DNA of 64,000 nucleotides from Hymenobacter jeongseonensis (GCF_015694725.1 NZ_JADQDQ010000001.1:186001-250000); one strand, 5' to 3'; numbered from the stretch's first letter, positions 23,443 to 32,614 are shown. The notes: generated by a model from the letters alone, not told the origin. Translations and numbers: made by a program.

Positions 23443-25269
23443 ATGCGTCCGCATTTCCTAGTAGTAGCCGCTTCGTTTTTGTTGGCTTTGCCGGCGCAGG
23501 CTCAGCAACCCGACAAAGCCTGGGCGCCGGTAAGCGGTACCGCTTTGGCCAATGACTACGCCCGCCGGGGCGAGCACGACAAAGTGGTGTTTCTGTTGGA
23601 AAAGCTCCCCGCCGCCGAGCAAACCAGCCCCACCGTATTTCCCGTGTATCTGGCCTCGCTGCAAGCCTTGAAACGGCACAAAGACGCCGAGAAGCTGGCG
23701 AAAAAAGCCATGAAGCAGCACGCGGAAGATGCGACCCTGGGCGTGGCCTTGGGGGGCGTGTATGCGGCCGCCGGCGATGCCCCGGCCGCCGAAAAGCAGT
23801 GGCAAAAAGTGTTGAGCCAGCTTGTCCCGTCGCAGGTGCAGCCCGTGGCCGCCGAGTTCAGCCGCCGCGAGCTGCCCCAGTGGGCCGAGCGCACGTACCT
23901 GCGCGGCCGGGCGCTGGCCAAGAACGACACGGAGTACGCTCCGCAGCTGATTCAGCTCTACACCCAAAGCCAGAACCAACCCCAAGTGCTGGCTGAGACC
24001 TTGCGCCTGATTGCGCTGGATGAAAAGCAGCTGCCCTTTGTGCGCAACATGCTGCAAAACGCCCTGCGCGAGGAAAAGGATTTTGACGCGCTGGAAAGAC
24101 TGTTGCTCACGGCTACGCAGGAACACCCCGACCAAGCTACCTACAGCGAACTGCTGCTGTGGCTGCAAATGCAGCGGCGCGACTTTGCCGGGGCGTTGGT
24201 GCAGGCCCGCGCGCTGGACCGGCGCGGGCGCGGCGAGGGCGTCCGGGTAATGGAACTAGCTGCCATTGCGCAGCAAAACAAGGACTACGAAAGCGCCATT
24301 GAGGGCTTTGGCTACGTGGCCCGGGAATACCGCAACGGTCCTTACGGCAATGTGGCCCGCCAGCGGTTGCTCCAGGCGCGCGAGGCGCAGGTGCGCGAAA
24401 CCTATCCGGTGGATTTAACCAAAGTGCGCGCCCTGGTCACCGACTACGAGCAGCTGCTGACCGAGCAGGGCCGGACCCCCGACACGGCGCCCGTGCTCCG
24501 CAACCTGGCCAACCTGCACGCTTTCCAGCTAAACGACCGCGCCAAGGCCATGACTTTGCTACAGGAAGTAATTGACATGCCCCGGGCCAGCAACGACGTG
24601 GTGGACGAAGCCAAAGTCACCCTCGGCGACCTGTATTTGCTGAAAGGAGAGCCCTGGGAAGCCACACTCCTGTATTCGCAGGTCGAGAAGTCTCACAAAG
24701 ACTCTCCACTTGGCTACGAGGCCAAGCTGCGCAACGCCCGCCTGAGCTACTATGCCGGCGACTTTAAGCTTGCGCAAAGCCACCTCGACATTTTGAAAGA
24801 AGCCACCACGCGCGAAATCGCCAACGACGCCATGCAGCTCTCGCTGCTGATTCAGGACAACACCGTGGAAGACACGCTGGGCCTGGGCCTGCGCGCCTAC
24901 GCCGCTGTGGAGCAGCTCGTGTTTCAGAACAAGCTGAAGGAGGCCATAGCGGGCCTGGATGTGCTGCTGGAGAAGTTCCCTGGTCATTCCCTCGCCGACG
25001 ACACCTATTATTTGAAAGCCCAGCTGCAGCGCCGTACTGGTGACTTCACCGCCGCTACAGCCACGCTCGAGCGCATCACCAATAATCCCAAGTACGACGT
25101 GCTGAGCGACGATGCACTGTTCTTGCTGGCCCGGATTCAGGAGGAGGACATGAAGGACAAGGGGAAAGCCCAGGAACTATACAACCAAGTAATCACCAAA
25201 TACCCGGGAAGTATTTACGTGGCCGAGGCCCGCAAGCGGTTCCGGAAACTGCGCGGCGATGGCGTGTAG
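23443..25269 (+). CDS. Secreted tetratricopeptide-repeat protein
   Basis: 608 residues from ATG 23443. The in-frame sequence before it is not protein-like. The signal peptide (RPHFLVVAASFLLALPAQAQ, residues 2-21) targets it to the periplasm. The rest is an all-helical superhelix of TPR-like units, for example AEKLAKKAMKQHAEDATLGV, DFAGALVQARALDRR and KAQELYNQVITKYPGSIYVA. TPR proteins in this position are usually scaffolds for envelope assembly. No enzyme domain is visible. The last 150 residues (VLLEKFPGHSLADDTYYL ... ALFLLARIQEE) resemble BamD/YbgF-type repeats. Confidence 0.85.
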   Translation: MRPHFLVVAASFLLALPAQAQQPDKAWAPVSGTALANDYARRGEHDKVVFLLEKLPAAEQTSPTVFPVYLASLQALKRHKDAEKLAKKAMKQHAEDATLGVALGGVYAAAGDAPAAEKQWQKVLSQLVPSQVQPVAAEFSRRELPQWAERTYLRGRALAKNDTEYAPQLIQLYTQSQNQPQVLAETLRLIALDEKQLPFVRNMLQNALREEKDFDALERLLLTATQEHPDQATYSELLLWLQMQRRDFAGALVQARALDRRGRGEGVRVMELAAIAQQNKDYESAIEGFGYVAREYRNGPYGNVARQRLLQAREAQVRETYPVDLTKVRALVTDYEQLLTEQGRTPDTAPVLRNLANLHAFQLNDRAKAMTLLQEVIDMPRASNDVVDEAKVTLGDLYLLKGEPWEATLLYSQVEKSHKDSPLGYEAKLRNARLSYYAGDFKLAQSHLDILKEATTREIANDAMQLSLLIQDNTVEDTLGLGLRAYAAVEQLVFQNKLKEAIAGLDVLLEKFPGHSLADDTYYLKAQLQRRTGDFTAATATLERITNNPKYDVLSDDALFLLARIQEEDMKDKGKAQELYNQVITKYPGSIYVAEARKRFRKLRGDGV

Positions 25270-25301
25270 CGCCCATGCGGCGGCCTTAAGCTGCCGCCGG
25301 A

Positions 25302-25415
25302 TTACCCAAAAAACACGAACATCAGGGCCAGCGCCACAATAAACACCACGTACATCAACCCATCGGAAAGGATGTATTGGCGGTACTTGCGGTAGAATTC
25401 TTGGAGCTGACGCAT
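25302..25415 (-). CDS. Short single-pass membrane protein (37 aa)
   Basis: From the ATG complement at 25415 the peptide is 37 residues: a basic amphipathic start (RQLQEFYRKYRQYILSDG) and one transmembrane segment (VVFIVALALMFVFFG) ending at the stop. The frame is open further upstream across the recJ start, but that extension is Pro-rich and unlikely. It lies between the TPR gene and recJ, convergent with the former and divergent from the latter. It is too short for family assignment. Its well-formed helix favours a real microprotein over noise. Confidence 0.5.
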   Translation of the reverse strand: MRQLQEFYRKYRQYILSDGLMYVVFIVALALMFVFFG

Positions 25416-25512
25416 AGGCCGCGGCAGTAGGGCGCCGGGGGCCAAAGATAAGCCAGCCGGCGTGGGGGAGGGGTTTGGTCGTACTTTTGAGACCATTTCT
25501 ACTACGTATCCG

Positions 25513-27252
25513 ATGCCCATATCCGCTAGTAAGCGCTGGAATTATATCCCCGAATCGGACCCTCAACGGGCCCAACGCCTGACCGAGGCCCTCTTCATCG
25601 CCCCCGAAATAGCCGCCCTGCTGGTGCAGCGTGGCATCGACACGCCCGAAGCCGCCGCCGCCTTCTTCCACCCCGACCTGCGCCAGCTGCCCAACCCGCT
25701 GCTGATGCGCAGCATGGACCGCGCCGTGGCCCGCCTCAGCCGCGCCCTCAACGAAGGCGAAAAGGTAGTCGTGTTGGGCGATTACGACGTGGACGGCATC
25801 ACATCGGTGGCCACTGTGATGAGCTACCTCACGCCCCTGTTCGGCGAGGCGCGGCTGCGCGACTACATTCCGGACCGCTACACCGAGGGCTACGGCATTT
25901 CTGAAAAAGCCATTGATTTTGCGGCCACTAACGGCTTCACGCTCATTATCGCGCTCGACTGCGGCATCAAAGCCGTGGAGCAGGTGGCCTACGCCACCAG
26001 CAAGGGCGTCGATTTCATCATCTGCGACCACCACTTGCCCGGCGAGGAACTGCCCGCCGCCGTAGCTGTGCTCGACCCCAAGCGTGCCGACTGCGCGTAC
26101 CCGTACAAAGAACTGTCGGGCTGCGGCGTTGGCTTTAAGCTGATGCAGGCCCTGGGCGAGCATTTGGGCCGGCCCGAAGCACCCCTGCACGACTTGCTGG
26201 ACCTGGCCACCGTGAGCATCGCCGCCGACATTGTGCCCATCACCGGTGAAAACCGGATTCTGGCGGCCCACGGCCTTCGGCGCTTTAACGAAGACGCCCA
26301 CCTGTTGCGCCCTGGTTTGGCGGCCCTGCGCGAGCTGGCTACCCTGCGCGAAGGCCCGTTGGGCATCAGCAGCCTCATCTTTGGCTTTGCCCCGCGCATC
26401 AACGCGGCCGGCCGCATGGGCGACGCCCGCCGGGCCGTGGCCATGCTGCTGGCCCCCGACCAGCAGGAAGCCCGCTACACCGCCGAAGTGGTGGACCAGA
26501 TGAACCAGCAGCGCCGCGGCTCCGACCAGCACACCACCCAGGAAGCGCTGGACATGATTGCCGGCAGCCCCACGCTGCAGAATGCTCGCGCCACCGTGCT
26601 TTATAAAGCCGACTGGCACCAGGGCGTGCTCGGCATCGTGGCCTCGCGCTGCCTCGACCAGTACTATCGCCCCACCGTCATTCTCACTCAGCGCGATGGC
26701 AAGGCCACCGGCTCGGCCCGCTCCGTGGCGGGATTTGATGTGCACGAGGCCCTAGAGGCCTGCGCGCCCCTGCTCGACCAGTTTGGCGGGCACCGCGCCG
26801 CCGCCGGCCTCACCCTGAAGGTAGAAAACGTGCCTGCCTTCCAGCGTCGTTTTGAGGAAGTAGTGGCGGGTACCCTCACCACCGAGCACCTGGTGCGCCC
26901 GGTGGAGGTAGCCGCTACGCTGCCACTGAGCCGGGTAAACGAGGAATTTTTTGCCGAGCTGCGCCGCATGGAGCCTTTCGGGCCCGGCAATCCCAACCCG
27001 GTGTTTGCCTCGCAGCGCTTGGTAGCGGTGCCCAATAGTGCCCGGGTGGTAGGGCAGGGGCACCTCAAGCTTCGCCTGGCTTCGGCCGACGCCCAGGGCC
27101 CGGCCGTGGACGCCATCGGCTTCGGCCTGGCCGACTATCTGCCCGAAATCGAACAGGGCCAGCCCTTCAGCGCCTGCTACACGGTGGAGCTGAACGAGTA
27201 CCGCGGCCAGCGCAGCGTACAGCTGCGGTTGCTGGACGTGCGGTGGGAGTAA
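25513..27252 (+). CDS. recJ: Single-stranded-DNA-specific exonuclease RecJ
   Basis: 579 residues from ATG 25513, which places the N-terminus (RWNYIPESD) as in homologues. RecJ degrades ssDNA 5' to 3' in recombination and mismatch repair. DHH-family motifs are visible: VVLGDYDVDGITS, IALDCGIKAVEQ, ICDHHLPGEELP, LDLATVSIAADIVP, and the C-terminal DHHA1 region (VLGIVASRCLDQYYRP, GSARSVAGFDVHEAL, FGGHRAAAGLTL). A TACTTTTG box at 25482 may belong to its promoter. The downstream neighbour is convergent. Confidence 0.96.
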   Translation: MPISASKRWNYIPESDPQRAQRLTEALFIAPEIAALLVQRGIDTPEAAAAFFHPDLRQLPNPLLMRSMDRAVARLSRALNEGEKVVVLGDYDVDGITSVATVMSYLTPLFGEARLRDYIPDRYTEGYGISEKAIDFAATNGFTLIIALDCGIKAVEQVAYATSKGVDFIICDHHLPGEELPAAVAVLDPKRADCAYPYKELSGCGVGFKLMQALGEHLGRPEAPLHDLLDLATVSIAADIVPITGENRILAAHGLRRFNEDAHLLRPGLAALRELATLREGPLGISSLIFGFAPRINAAGRMGDARRAVAMLLAPDQQEARYTAEVVDQMNQQRRGSDQHTTQEALDMIAGSPTLQNARATVLYKADWHQGVLGIVASRCLDQYYRPTVILTQRDGKATGSARSVAGFDVHEALEACAPLLDQFGGHRAAAGLTLKVENVPAFQRRFEEVVAGTLTTEHLVRPVEVAATLPLSRVNEEFFAELRRMEPFGPGNPNPVFASQRLVAVPNSARVVGQGHLKLRLASADAQGPAVDAIGFGLADYLPEIEQGQPFSACYTVELNEYRGQRSVQLRLLDVRWE

Positions 27253-27268
27253 GCACTAAACGGACGGT

Positions 27269-27856
27269 TTATTCGCCTGCTGACCGGGGGCTATAGTAGT
27301 AGCGCTTTTGCTGAGTGGTTTTGTAAGCCAAGGAAACCGGCGAGTTTGTGTGACGCAAATAGTCGCCGCGTACGAACAGCCAGCTGGCCACGGGTGAGTT
27401 GAGGGGCGCCTTGTATTCGAACAATTCGAGCCGGGTAAGCCGTCGGTTTTCGTAGCGCTCCCGCAGCACAACATGATTGTTGGCGTCGTAATGCACCACT
27501 TTCTCTAGCTCAATGCCAAAGCGGTGCTTGATGGTTTTCTGGGTGACGAGATGCGCCCCAGACTGAGTGCCATCGTCGCTGACGGCGGCCTGTGGCGACC
27601 CCGCATAAGCCTTTATCTTTCGGTGTAGTCCACCCATGGACCCCTGCATAGCTTTAAATTCGGCGATTCGAGCGGTGCTTTGGTTTCGTATAGCAACTAC
27701 GCGTTGCATCAACGAGTCATAAGCGGCGCCATATGTAGCCGCTTGAGTGACAGTAACTGGAGGCTCGGAGGAGGGCTGGTGTGCGTTGATTTGGGCGCAG
27801 GCCAGGGAGTGGCTACTCACTGCCAGCAGTCCGGCGAGCAGGTACTGGGATGTCAT
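27269..27856 (-). CDS. Secreted protein of unknown function
   Basis: 195 residues from the ATG complement at 27856. The signal peptide (SQYLLAGLLAVSSHSLACAQ) is plausible, and the Cys near its end is probably fortuitous. The mature part begins with a polar helical region (AAYDSLMQRVVAIRNQSTARI) and ends in a beta-rich section (KVVHYDANNHVVLRERYENR, RYYYSPRSAGE) resembling tails of secreted proteins that read out as repeated strands. No known domain is recognised. It is 16 nt after convergent recJ, and the DoxX gene lies upstream on the same strand with a 42-nt gap. Confidence 0.6.
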   Translation of the reverse strand: MTSQYLLAGLLAVSSHSLACAQINAHQPSSEPPVTVTQAATYGAAYDSLMQRVVAIRNQSTARIAEFKAMQGSMGGLHRKIKAYAGSPQAAVSDDGTQSGAHLVTQKTIKHRFGIELEKVVHYDANNHVVLRERYENRRLTRLELFEYKAPLNSPVASWLFVRGDYLRHTNSPVSLAYKTTQQKRYYYSPRSAGE

Positions 27857-27898
27857 AAAGTGATTTTTGGTAGAAAGTGGCCGCAATTTAGCTTGACG

Positions 27899-28261
27899 CT
27901 ACGGTTGCCGCATGGTGCGCCACACCAACCAGAGCAGCGGCAATTGTAGCGGCAGCCGTCCCCACGCCACCCAACCCGGAATGCCGAGCTGTTCGTAGGC
28001 CAACGCCATGTACACATTGGCCGGAAACACCGCCACCAGTAGCGCCAGCAAGCCCCAGGCGGCCACGCGCTGGGTGCGGCGGAACAGCAGCCCCAATCCT
28101 CCCAGGATTTCGAAAAAGCCACTTATGTACACCAGCGCCAAGGGTTGGGGCAGCGGTGGGGGCATAATGGCCAGGTAAGTACTGGGCTGCACAAAATGCC
28201 AGCTGCCAGCCAGCACAAAAAGCAGGGCCAACCCATAGCGGCTCAAAGAGGATACGGTCAT
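27899..28261 (-). CDS. DoxX-like integral membrane protein
   Basis: 120 residues with four predicted helices: about 5-22, 42-59, 66-84 and 95-113. DoxX-like features include the N-terminal RYGLALLFVLAGSWHF, the second-helix pattern LVYISGFFEILGGLGLLFRR, and AAWGLLALLVAVFPANVYM. Proteins of this family sit in the cytoplasmic membrane and have been linked to quinone or thiosulfate metabolism or to redox stress, but most are uncharacterised. It shares a direction with the secreted gene downstream and may be co-transcribed. The start at 28261 is supported by the helix start. Confidence 0.8.
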   Translation of the reverse strand: MTVSSLSRYGLALLFVLAGSWHFVQPSTYLAIMPPPLPQPLALVYISGFFEILGGLGLLFRRTQRVAAWGLLALLVAVFPANVYMALAYEQLGIPGWVAWGRLPLQLPLLWLVWRTMRQP

Positions 28262-28408
28262 AGGCCCGTAAATGTGGGGCTTAATGGCGTGGCAACGGCC
28301 GCCATTGTGGGCCGCTCGCCCGTATAGCCGCCATAATTGCGGGTAGCTAGTTAATATTTTTCTCTCTCAAATGGTTAAGCTTCTGAACCGCCCGCTTTAC
28401 CGTGCACC

Positions 28409-28439
28409 TTGCCCGCCCCGCGCCCCGGGCGTACTTTTG
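28409..28439 (+). promoter_or_regulatory. Candidate Bacteroidota promoter of the acyl-CoA dehydrogenase gene
   Basis: TTG at 28409-28411, a 20-nt spacer, then TACTTTTG at 28432-28439, matching TAnnTTTG exactly. The distance to ATG 28469 is 29 nt. Confidence 0.6.
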
Positions 28440-28468
28440 TTCCATTAATCCATTTTCCCACCCTGTTC

Positions 28469-29629
28469 ATGCAAACCGCCACTTCCACTAACATTTATCA
28501 GCTGACCGAAGAGCAGCTGGCCGTGCGCGACGCCGCCCGTGATTTTGCCCAGAGCGAGCTGTGGGCCGGGGTCATCGAGCGCGACGAGCACCAGAAATTC
28601 CCTACCGAGCAAGTCAAGAAAATGGGCGAGCTGGGTTTCATGGGCATGATGGTGAGCCCCGAATACGGCGGCTCGGGCCTCGACACCGTGAGCTACGTGC
28701 TGGCGATGGAAGAAATTAGCAAAGTCGATGCTTCGTGCTCGGTCATCATGTCGGTGAATAACTCGCTGGTGTGCTGGGGACTGGAGAAATACGGCACCGA
28801 AGAGCAAAAGCAGAAGTACCTGCCCCGCTTGTGCTCGGGCGAAATCATCGGCGCCTTCGCCCTGAGCGAGCCCGAAGCCGGCTCCGACGCCACCAGCCAG
28901 CGCACCACCGCCGAGGACATGGGCGACCATTACCTCCTGAACGGCACCAAGAACTGGATTACCAACGGCACCACCGCTTCGGTGTACCTCGTAATCGCCC
29001 AAACAAACCCCGAATTGAAGTCGCGCGGCATCAACGTGCTGATTGTGGACAAGGACATGCCCGGTTTCATTCAGGGTCCCAAAGAGAACAAACTCGGCAT
29101 TCGCGGCTCCGACACCTGCTCGCTGATGTTCACCGACGTGAAGGTGCCCAAGGAGAACCGCATCGGGGCCGACGGCTTCGGCTTCAAGTTCGCCATGCAG
29201 GTGCTGGCCGGTGGCCGCATCGGCATCGCCTCGCAGGCCCTCGGCATCGCCTCCGGCTCGCTGGAGCTCAGCCTGAAATACGCCAAGGAGCGCAAGGCGT
29301 TTGGGGTCGAAATCGCCAAGCACCAGGCCATCCAGTTTAAGCTGGCCGACATGGCTACCAACATCGACGCGGCCCGCCTGCTCTGCCTGCAAGCCGCCGC
29401 CGACAAGGACAACCACGCCGACTACGCCAAATCCGGCGCCATGGCCAAGCTATTTGCCTCCAAGGTGGCCATGGACTCGGCCGTAGAAGCCGTGCAGATA
29501 CATGGTGGCTACGGCTTTGTGAAAGAATACCACGTGGAGCGCTTCATGCGCGATGCCAAAATCACCCAGATTTACGAGGGGACTTCTGAAATTCAGAAAA
29601 TTGTGATTTCGCGGGAAATCCTCAAGTAA
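28469..29629 (+). CDS. Short-chain-type acyl-CoA dehydrogenase (FAD)
   Basis: 386 residues from ATG 28469, a typical length. It removes two hydrogens from acyl-CoA in the first step of fatty acid or amino acid breakdown, passing electrons to ETF. Signatures include FALSEPEAGSDATSQRTTAE (FAD and substrate contact), ITNGTTASVYLV, and the C-terminal MRDAKITQIYEGTSEIQKIV. The likely catalytic base is Glu370 in IYEGTSEIQ, as in butyryl-CoA dehydrogenases. The exact chain specificity cannot be read. A good promoter precedes it and a terminator follows, so it is monocistronic. Confidence 0.95.
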   Translation: MQTATSTNIYQLTEEQLAVRDAARDFAQSELWAGVIERDEHQKFPTEQVKKMGELGFMGMMVSPEYGGSGLDTVSYVLAMEEISKVDASCSVIMSVNNSLVCWGLEKYGTEEQKQKYLPRLCSGEIIGAFALSEPEAGSDATSQRTTAEDMGDHYLLNGTKNWITNGTTASVYLVIAQTNPELKSRGINVLIVDKDMPGFIQGPKENKLGIRGSDTCSLMFTDVKVPKENRIGADGFGFKFAMQVLAGGRIGIASQALGIASGSLELSLKYAKERKAFGVEIAKHQAIQFKLADMATNIDAARLLCLQAAADKDNHADYAKSGAMAKLFASKVAMDSAVEAVQIHGGYGFVKEYHVERFMRDAKITQIYEGTSEIQKIVISREILK

Positions 29630-29664
29630 GGAGCGAATAGCCTAAAATTCAGATTCATTGCACA

Positions 29665-29691
29665 AAACCCAGCCACTAAATGGCTGGGTTT
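29665..29691 (+). terminator. Terminator after the acyl-CoA dehydrogenase gene
   Basis: AAACCCAGCCA (29665-29675) pairs with TGGCTGGGTTT (29681-29691), with a 5-nt loop, then TTAGTTTTT. Confidence 0.92.
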
Positions 29692-29788
29692 TTAGTTTTT
29701 GTGAATTTCAAGCTGTTATATTGCACTGCGGTAGCCACCCAGTTACCCAGTCCGCTCCCTCCCTCAGGCCGTTTTGGCATCCCGAATT

Positions 29789-30715
29789 ATGGAAGATTAC
29801 AATAAAGTCATCGAGTCGTTAGGCGTCCGCTACATCAAGGCCAAAAACCTGGTGTTGCATCAGCCCTTCACGGTGCGCAATTCCTACGATGTTGGCAACA
29901 ACCTCATTCTGCTGCATAAGGGGCACATTACCTTCGGCGAAGAAGAAATGGTGGTGGAGGAAGGCGAAATGCTCTTCATTCCCGGCGGCCGGCCCACCCG
30001 TGTGAGCTATGGCCAGGACCAGAAGAACCGCGTCATTTCCAACGACGACCTGATTACCAACAAGGACAAGTTCTTTCATTCCAACGACAACCTCGACCTC
30101 ATCGGCGATGCCGACGAAAGCCACAGCTTCGTCAGCTTCGAAGCCAAGGTGTTCGACTCGGTGAACTTCTTCGCCTCGCTCGACGTGCCGGCCTTTCTCA
30201 TCTCGGGGCAGCCCAAGCTGGCCAACCTCGTGATTAAGGTGGTGGAAGAGAGCATTCAGGACCTGCCCGGCCGCGAGCGCCTCATCAACATCTACACCGA
30301 AAATATAGTGGTGGAAGTGGTGCGCTACGTGCTGCGCAACAACATGTTTGTGGAGCAGCTGGCCACCAACAGCACCTACTTCAAGGACCCGCGCCTCATC
30401 GACCTGTTCAACTACATCAAGGAGAACCTGGGCGGCGACCTGAGCAACAAAGTGCTGAGCGGCGTAGCCAACGTGAGCGAAGACTACGTGGGCCAGTACT
30501 TCAAGATGCTGACCAACATCAACCCGCAGGACTACATCGAATACCAGCGCATGGAGCGCGCCGTGTTCCTGCTACGCACCACCAAGAAAAGCATCCGCGA
30601 CATCGGCAAAGAAGTAGGCTACAAAGACACCGCTTACTTCTGCCGCCGCTTCAAGATGATGTTCGGTATTCCGGCCGGCAAAATGCGCCGCCGCGAATCG
30701 GCCATGAACATTTAA
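29789..30715 (+). CDS. AraC family transcriptional regulator with cupin-like N-terminal domain
   Basis: 308 residues from ATG 29789. The N-terminal half is a beta-rich, cupin-like sensor (LILLHKGHITFGEEEMVVEEGEMLFIPGG), followed by a helical linker (PRLIDLFNYIKENLGGDLSNK). The C-terminal AraC DNA-binding region has two HTHs: LSGVANVSEDYVGQYFKML and KSIRDIGKEVGYKDTAYFCRRF, with the F-K-M-M-F-G-I-P-A motif. The effector is unknown. The neighbouring acyl-CoA dehydrogenase is on the same strand with a terminator between, so a regulatory link is only a possibility. Confidence 0.92.
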   Translation: MEDYNKVIESLGVRYIKAKNLVLHQPFTVRNSYDVGNNLILLHKGHITFGEEEMVVEEGEMLFIPGGRPTRVSYGQDQKNRVISNDDLITNKDKFFHSNDNLDLIGDADESHSFVSFEAKVFDSVNFFASLDVPAFLISGQPKLANLVIKVVEESIQDLPGRERLINIYTENIVVEVVRYVLRNNMFVEQLATNSTYFKDPRLIDLFNYIKENLGGDLSNKVLSGVANVSEDYVGQYFKMLTNINPQDYIEYQRMERAVFLLRTTKKSIRDIGKEVGYKDTAYFCRRFKMMFGIPAGKMRRRESAMNI

Positions 30716-30781
30716 GGTTGACTTGACGGTCGTCGTGCGGGAATTGATAGTGTAGTAACTCCTCTAGAACCAGTCAACCGC

Positions 30782-30828
30782 ATAATTAAAAAGCCCCGCT
30801 TCGGTAAGAAGCGGGGCTTTTTAATTAT
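30782..30828. terminator. Bidirectional terminator
   Basis: A perfect 21-bp stem (30782-30802 with 30808-30828) around a 5-nt loop. It has A/T-rich ends and a GC core (AAAAAGCCCCGCTTC), placed between convergent genes. Confidence 0.97.
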
Positions 30829-30844
30829 GCACGAGGCTTAAACG

Positions 30845-31615
30845 CTATTCAATGTTGCGGAAATCGTCGGTTTTTGAACGGTAGCTGCTTTCCGAAGTCC
30901 GAGCGCTGAAATCACCGCCCGAAGTCGACGAGCCAAAGCCAGAGCCGGCGTTGCTGCCGCTGCTATAGCTGCCGCTGGAGCCCGAGCCGTAGCTGCTGCC
31001 GCTGTTGCCATAGGGCGAGCCGCTGTCGGTGCGGCCGCTGCCTACGCTGGTGCGGCGGCTGTTGGACGCATCGGGTGCCTGATAGCCGTAGCTGGAGCGC
31101 CGGCCGTAGCTGCTGCCCTGGCGGTTGTAGCGGGCCTCGGACTTTTCCGATTTGCCTTTGCGGGTGGCCAAGTAGCCAAGGCCTACGGCCAAGAGGGCCC
31201 CGCCCACAATTTTCTGGGTGGTCGTCAGGTCGTTTACGCGGCTTGCGGCGCGCGAACTCCAGTCTTTCACGCTCTGGGGCAGCTGGTTTACGTTGTTGAG
31301 TACGCCAGAATCTTCAATCCATTTCTTGCCGCCTTCGAGCGCTTTGTCGAGGACGTTGCCGCTTTTATCACCTTCGCGGACGTTTTGCGGGTTGTTGCTC
31401 GGATTGCCTAAATTGCTGCCTGGCGTGCTGGCAGTAGGCTGGGCCGCACCGCTCCGGGCTGGGCCATTGGTTGTGCCCGATTTGCGCGATGCACCGGATG
31501 TGCCCGAAGTTTCAGCACCGGTCAAGCCCGTGCTGCCGGGGGTAGAACCGGTATTTTGGTTACGAACGTCGTCACCGGACATGGGGTTGCCCGACTGGTT
31601 TGGTTGGTTGTCCAT
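30845..31615 (-). CDS. Low-complexity Ser/Gly-rich protein with one transmembrane helix
   Basis: 256 residues from the ATG complement at 31615. Residues 1-75 are Gly/Ser/Thr/Asn/Pro-rich and disordered. A conserved-looking middle (KWIEDSGVLNNVNQLPQSVK and DWSSRAASRVNDLTTTQKI) leads to a short helix (VGGALLAVGLGYLATRKGK). The tail is a long Ser/Gly/Tyr-rich low-complexity region. The pattern suggests a membrane-anchored, possibly stress-associated protein (resembling YtxH-type or CsbD-like general layouts), but no family is certain. It ends 17 nt from the bidirectional terminator. Confidence 0.65.
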   Translation of the reverse strand: MDNQPNQSGNPMSGDDVRNQNTGSTPGSTGLTGAETSGTSGASRKSGTTNGPARSGAAQPTASTPGSNLGNPSNNPQNVREGDKSGNVLDKALEGGKKWIEDSGVLNNVNQLPQSVKDWSSRAASRVNDLTTTQKIVGGALLAVGLGYLATRKGKSEKSEARYNRQGSSYGRRSSYGYQAPDASNSRRTSVGSGRTDSGSPYGNSGSSYGSGSSGSYSSGSNAGSGFGSSTSGGDFSARTSESSYRSKTDDFRNIE

Positions 31616-31650
31616 AGTGAAAAGAAGGAAATGGTGGAAAGGAATCAACA

Positions 31651-31677
31651 AGCCCCGGCCGAAAGCCGCGGGGCTTT
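31651..31677 (-). terminator. Possible terminator in the gap 31616-31917
   Basis: AAGCCCCG (31651-31658) pairs with CGGGGCTT (31670-31677), with an inner GCC/GGC arm. Read on the minus strand it could end the transcript of the gene at 31918-32280. The rest of this 302-nt gap shows nothing recognisable. Confidence 0.5.
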
Positions 31678-31917
31678 GTATTCGTAAGTTCCCCGTCATA
31701 AGTTGCACTCACCGTCAAGAAATTAAACCTTGGCCATAAGGCTGCCGGCATCAAACTACGGCTGTACTAAAGAGTTTCTCGCCGGTAAAGAAGCGCTGTT
31801 TACACTCCTGCACCAGCCGAAATCACTCGTTGGCGGCGGCCACAATAAGGCTCCAAAACGAAAGACGCAGCCGCGCTGATACTTGGTCAATAGCAGGGCG
31901 TCGAAAGGAAAGCGCGG

Positions 31918-32280
31918 CTATGCCCGCGGCTCTTTGGGTTGGGCGTGTTTGGGCAAGGGCAGCAGCACGTGGTCGGGGTTGGCCAGCACCACGCGACGGG
32001 CCTCCTCGCGGGCTTCTACTTCATACTTGTTGTGGTAGTAGCCCACCCGCACCGACTCCACGAGGTATTTCCAGAGGAAAGGCACGAACCCGTGCTCCTT
32101 GAACTGGCGCACGTGCACCAACTCATGGGCCACCCATTCGGCATCGGCCAAGAATTGCTCGCGGGTGGTACCACTCAGGTGCACCGTTTGGCCGATAACC
32201 ATGGCCACGCGCCGGCTGCCCAGCACCAAGCAGGCGATGCGCGCCAGCGGCGAGCGAGTCCAGGTTCGGAGATTTTGCAT
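31918..32280 (-). CDS. Small HExxH-motif protein, DUF4157-like
   Basis: 120 residues from the ATG complement at 32280. The core is EWVAHELVHVRQFKEHG, containing HELVH, which matches the zinc-metalloprotease HExxH motif in a short stand-alone context. It is followed by a region with YYHNKYEVEAREEA, whose Glu could be a third metal ligand (inference). There is no signal peptide. The protein resembles DUF4157-type putative metallopeptidases, which are mostly uncharacterised. Proteolytic activity is not demonstrated by sequence alone. Confidence 0.65.
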   Translation of the reverse strand: MQNLRTWTRSPLARIACLVLGSRRVAMVIGQTVHLSGTTREQFLADAEWVAHELVHVRQFKEHGFVPFLWKYLVESVRVGYYHNKYEVEAREEARRVVLANPDHVLLPLPKHAQPKEPRA

Positions 32281-32614
32281 AGAAGAAAGGTAGGGAAATA
32301 TTTGGGGCGAGCTAATACGGCAGCGACTACGGGATGGTTGCAACTGTAGAAGTTATTAAAGGAAGATAAAATTATATTTTAATAAGAAAATTTGATTTTT
32401 TCCGGGATACAATGCTGTGTTTATCAAAAGTTAGGCCTAGCTTTACCCTAAGTCCGATTTCATAAACAATATGAATTACCGGATAATAACTCTTTTTCTA
32501 ACCTCTTCTCTCGGCTCCTCGCAGCCTTGCCTATCGCCTAAGAAACCGACTGCCCGGCGCTTCCTCCCATCAGCAGGAATCCGGAATTTGTGACCCACCC
32601 CCCTACGACGGACA
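32281..32614. other. AT-rich intergenic region without a recognised gene
   Basis: This 334-nt gap between divergent genes is strongly AT-rich around 32345-32400. No ORF longer than a shadow, no hairpin with a T-tract and no known riboswitch motif was seen. It probably holds the promoters of the two divergent genes. Confidence 0.5.
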
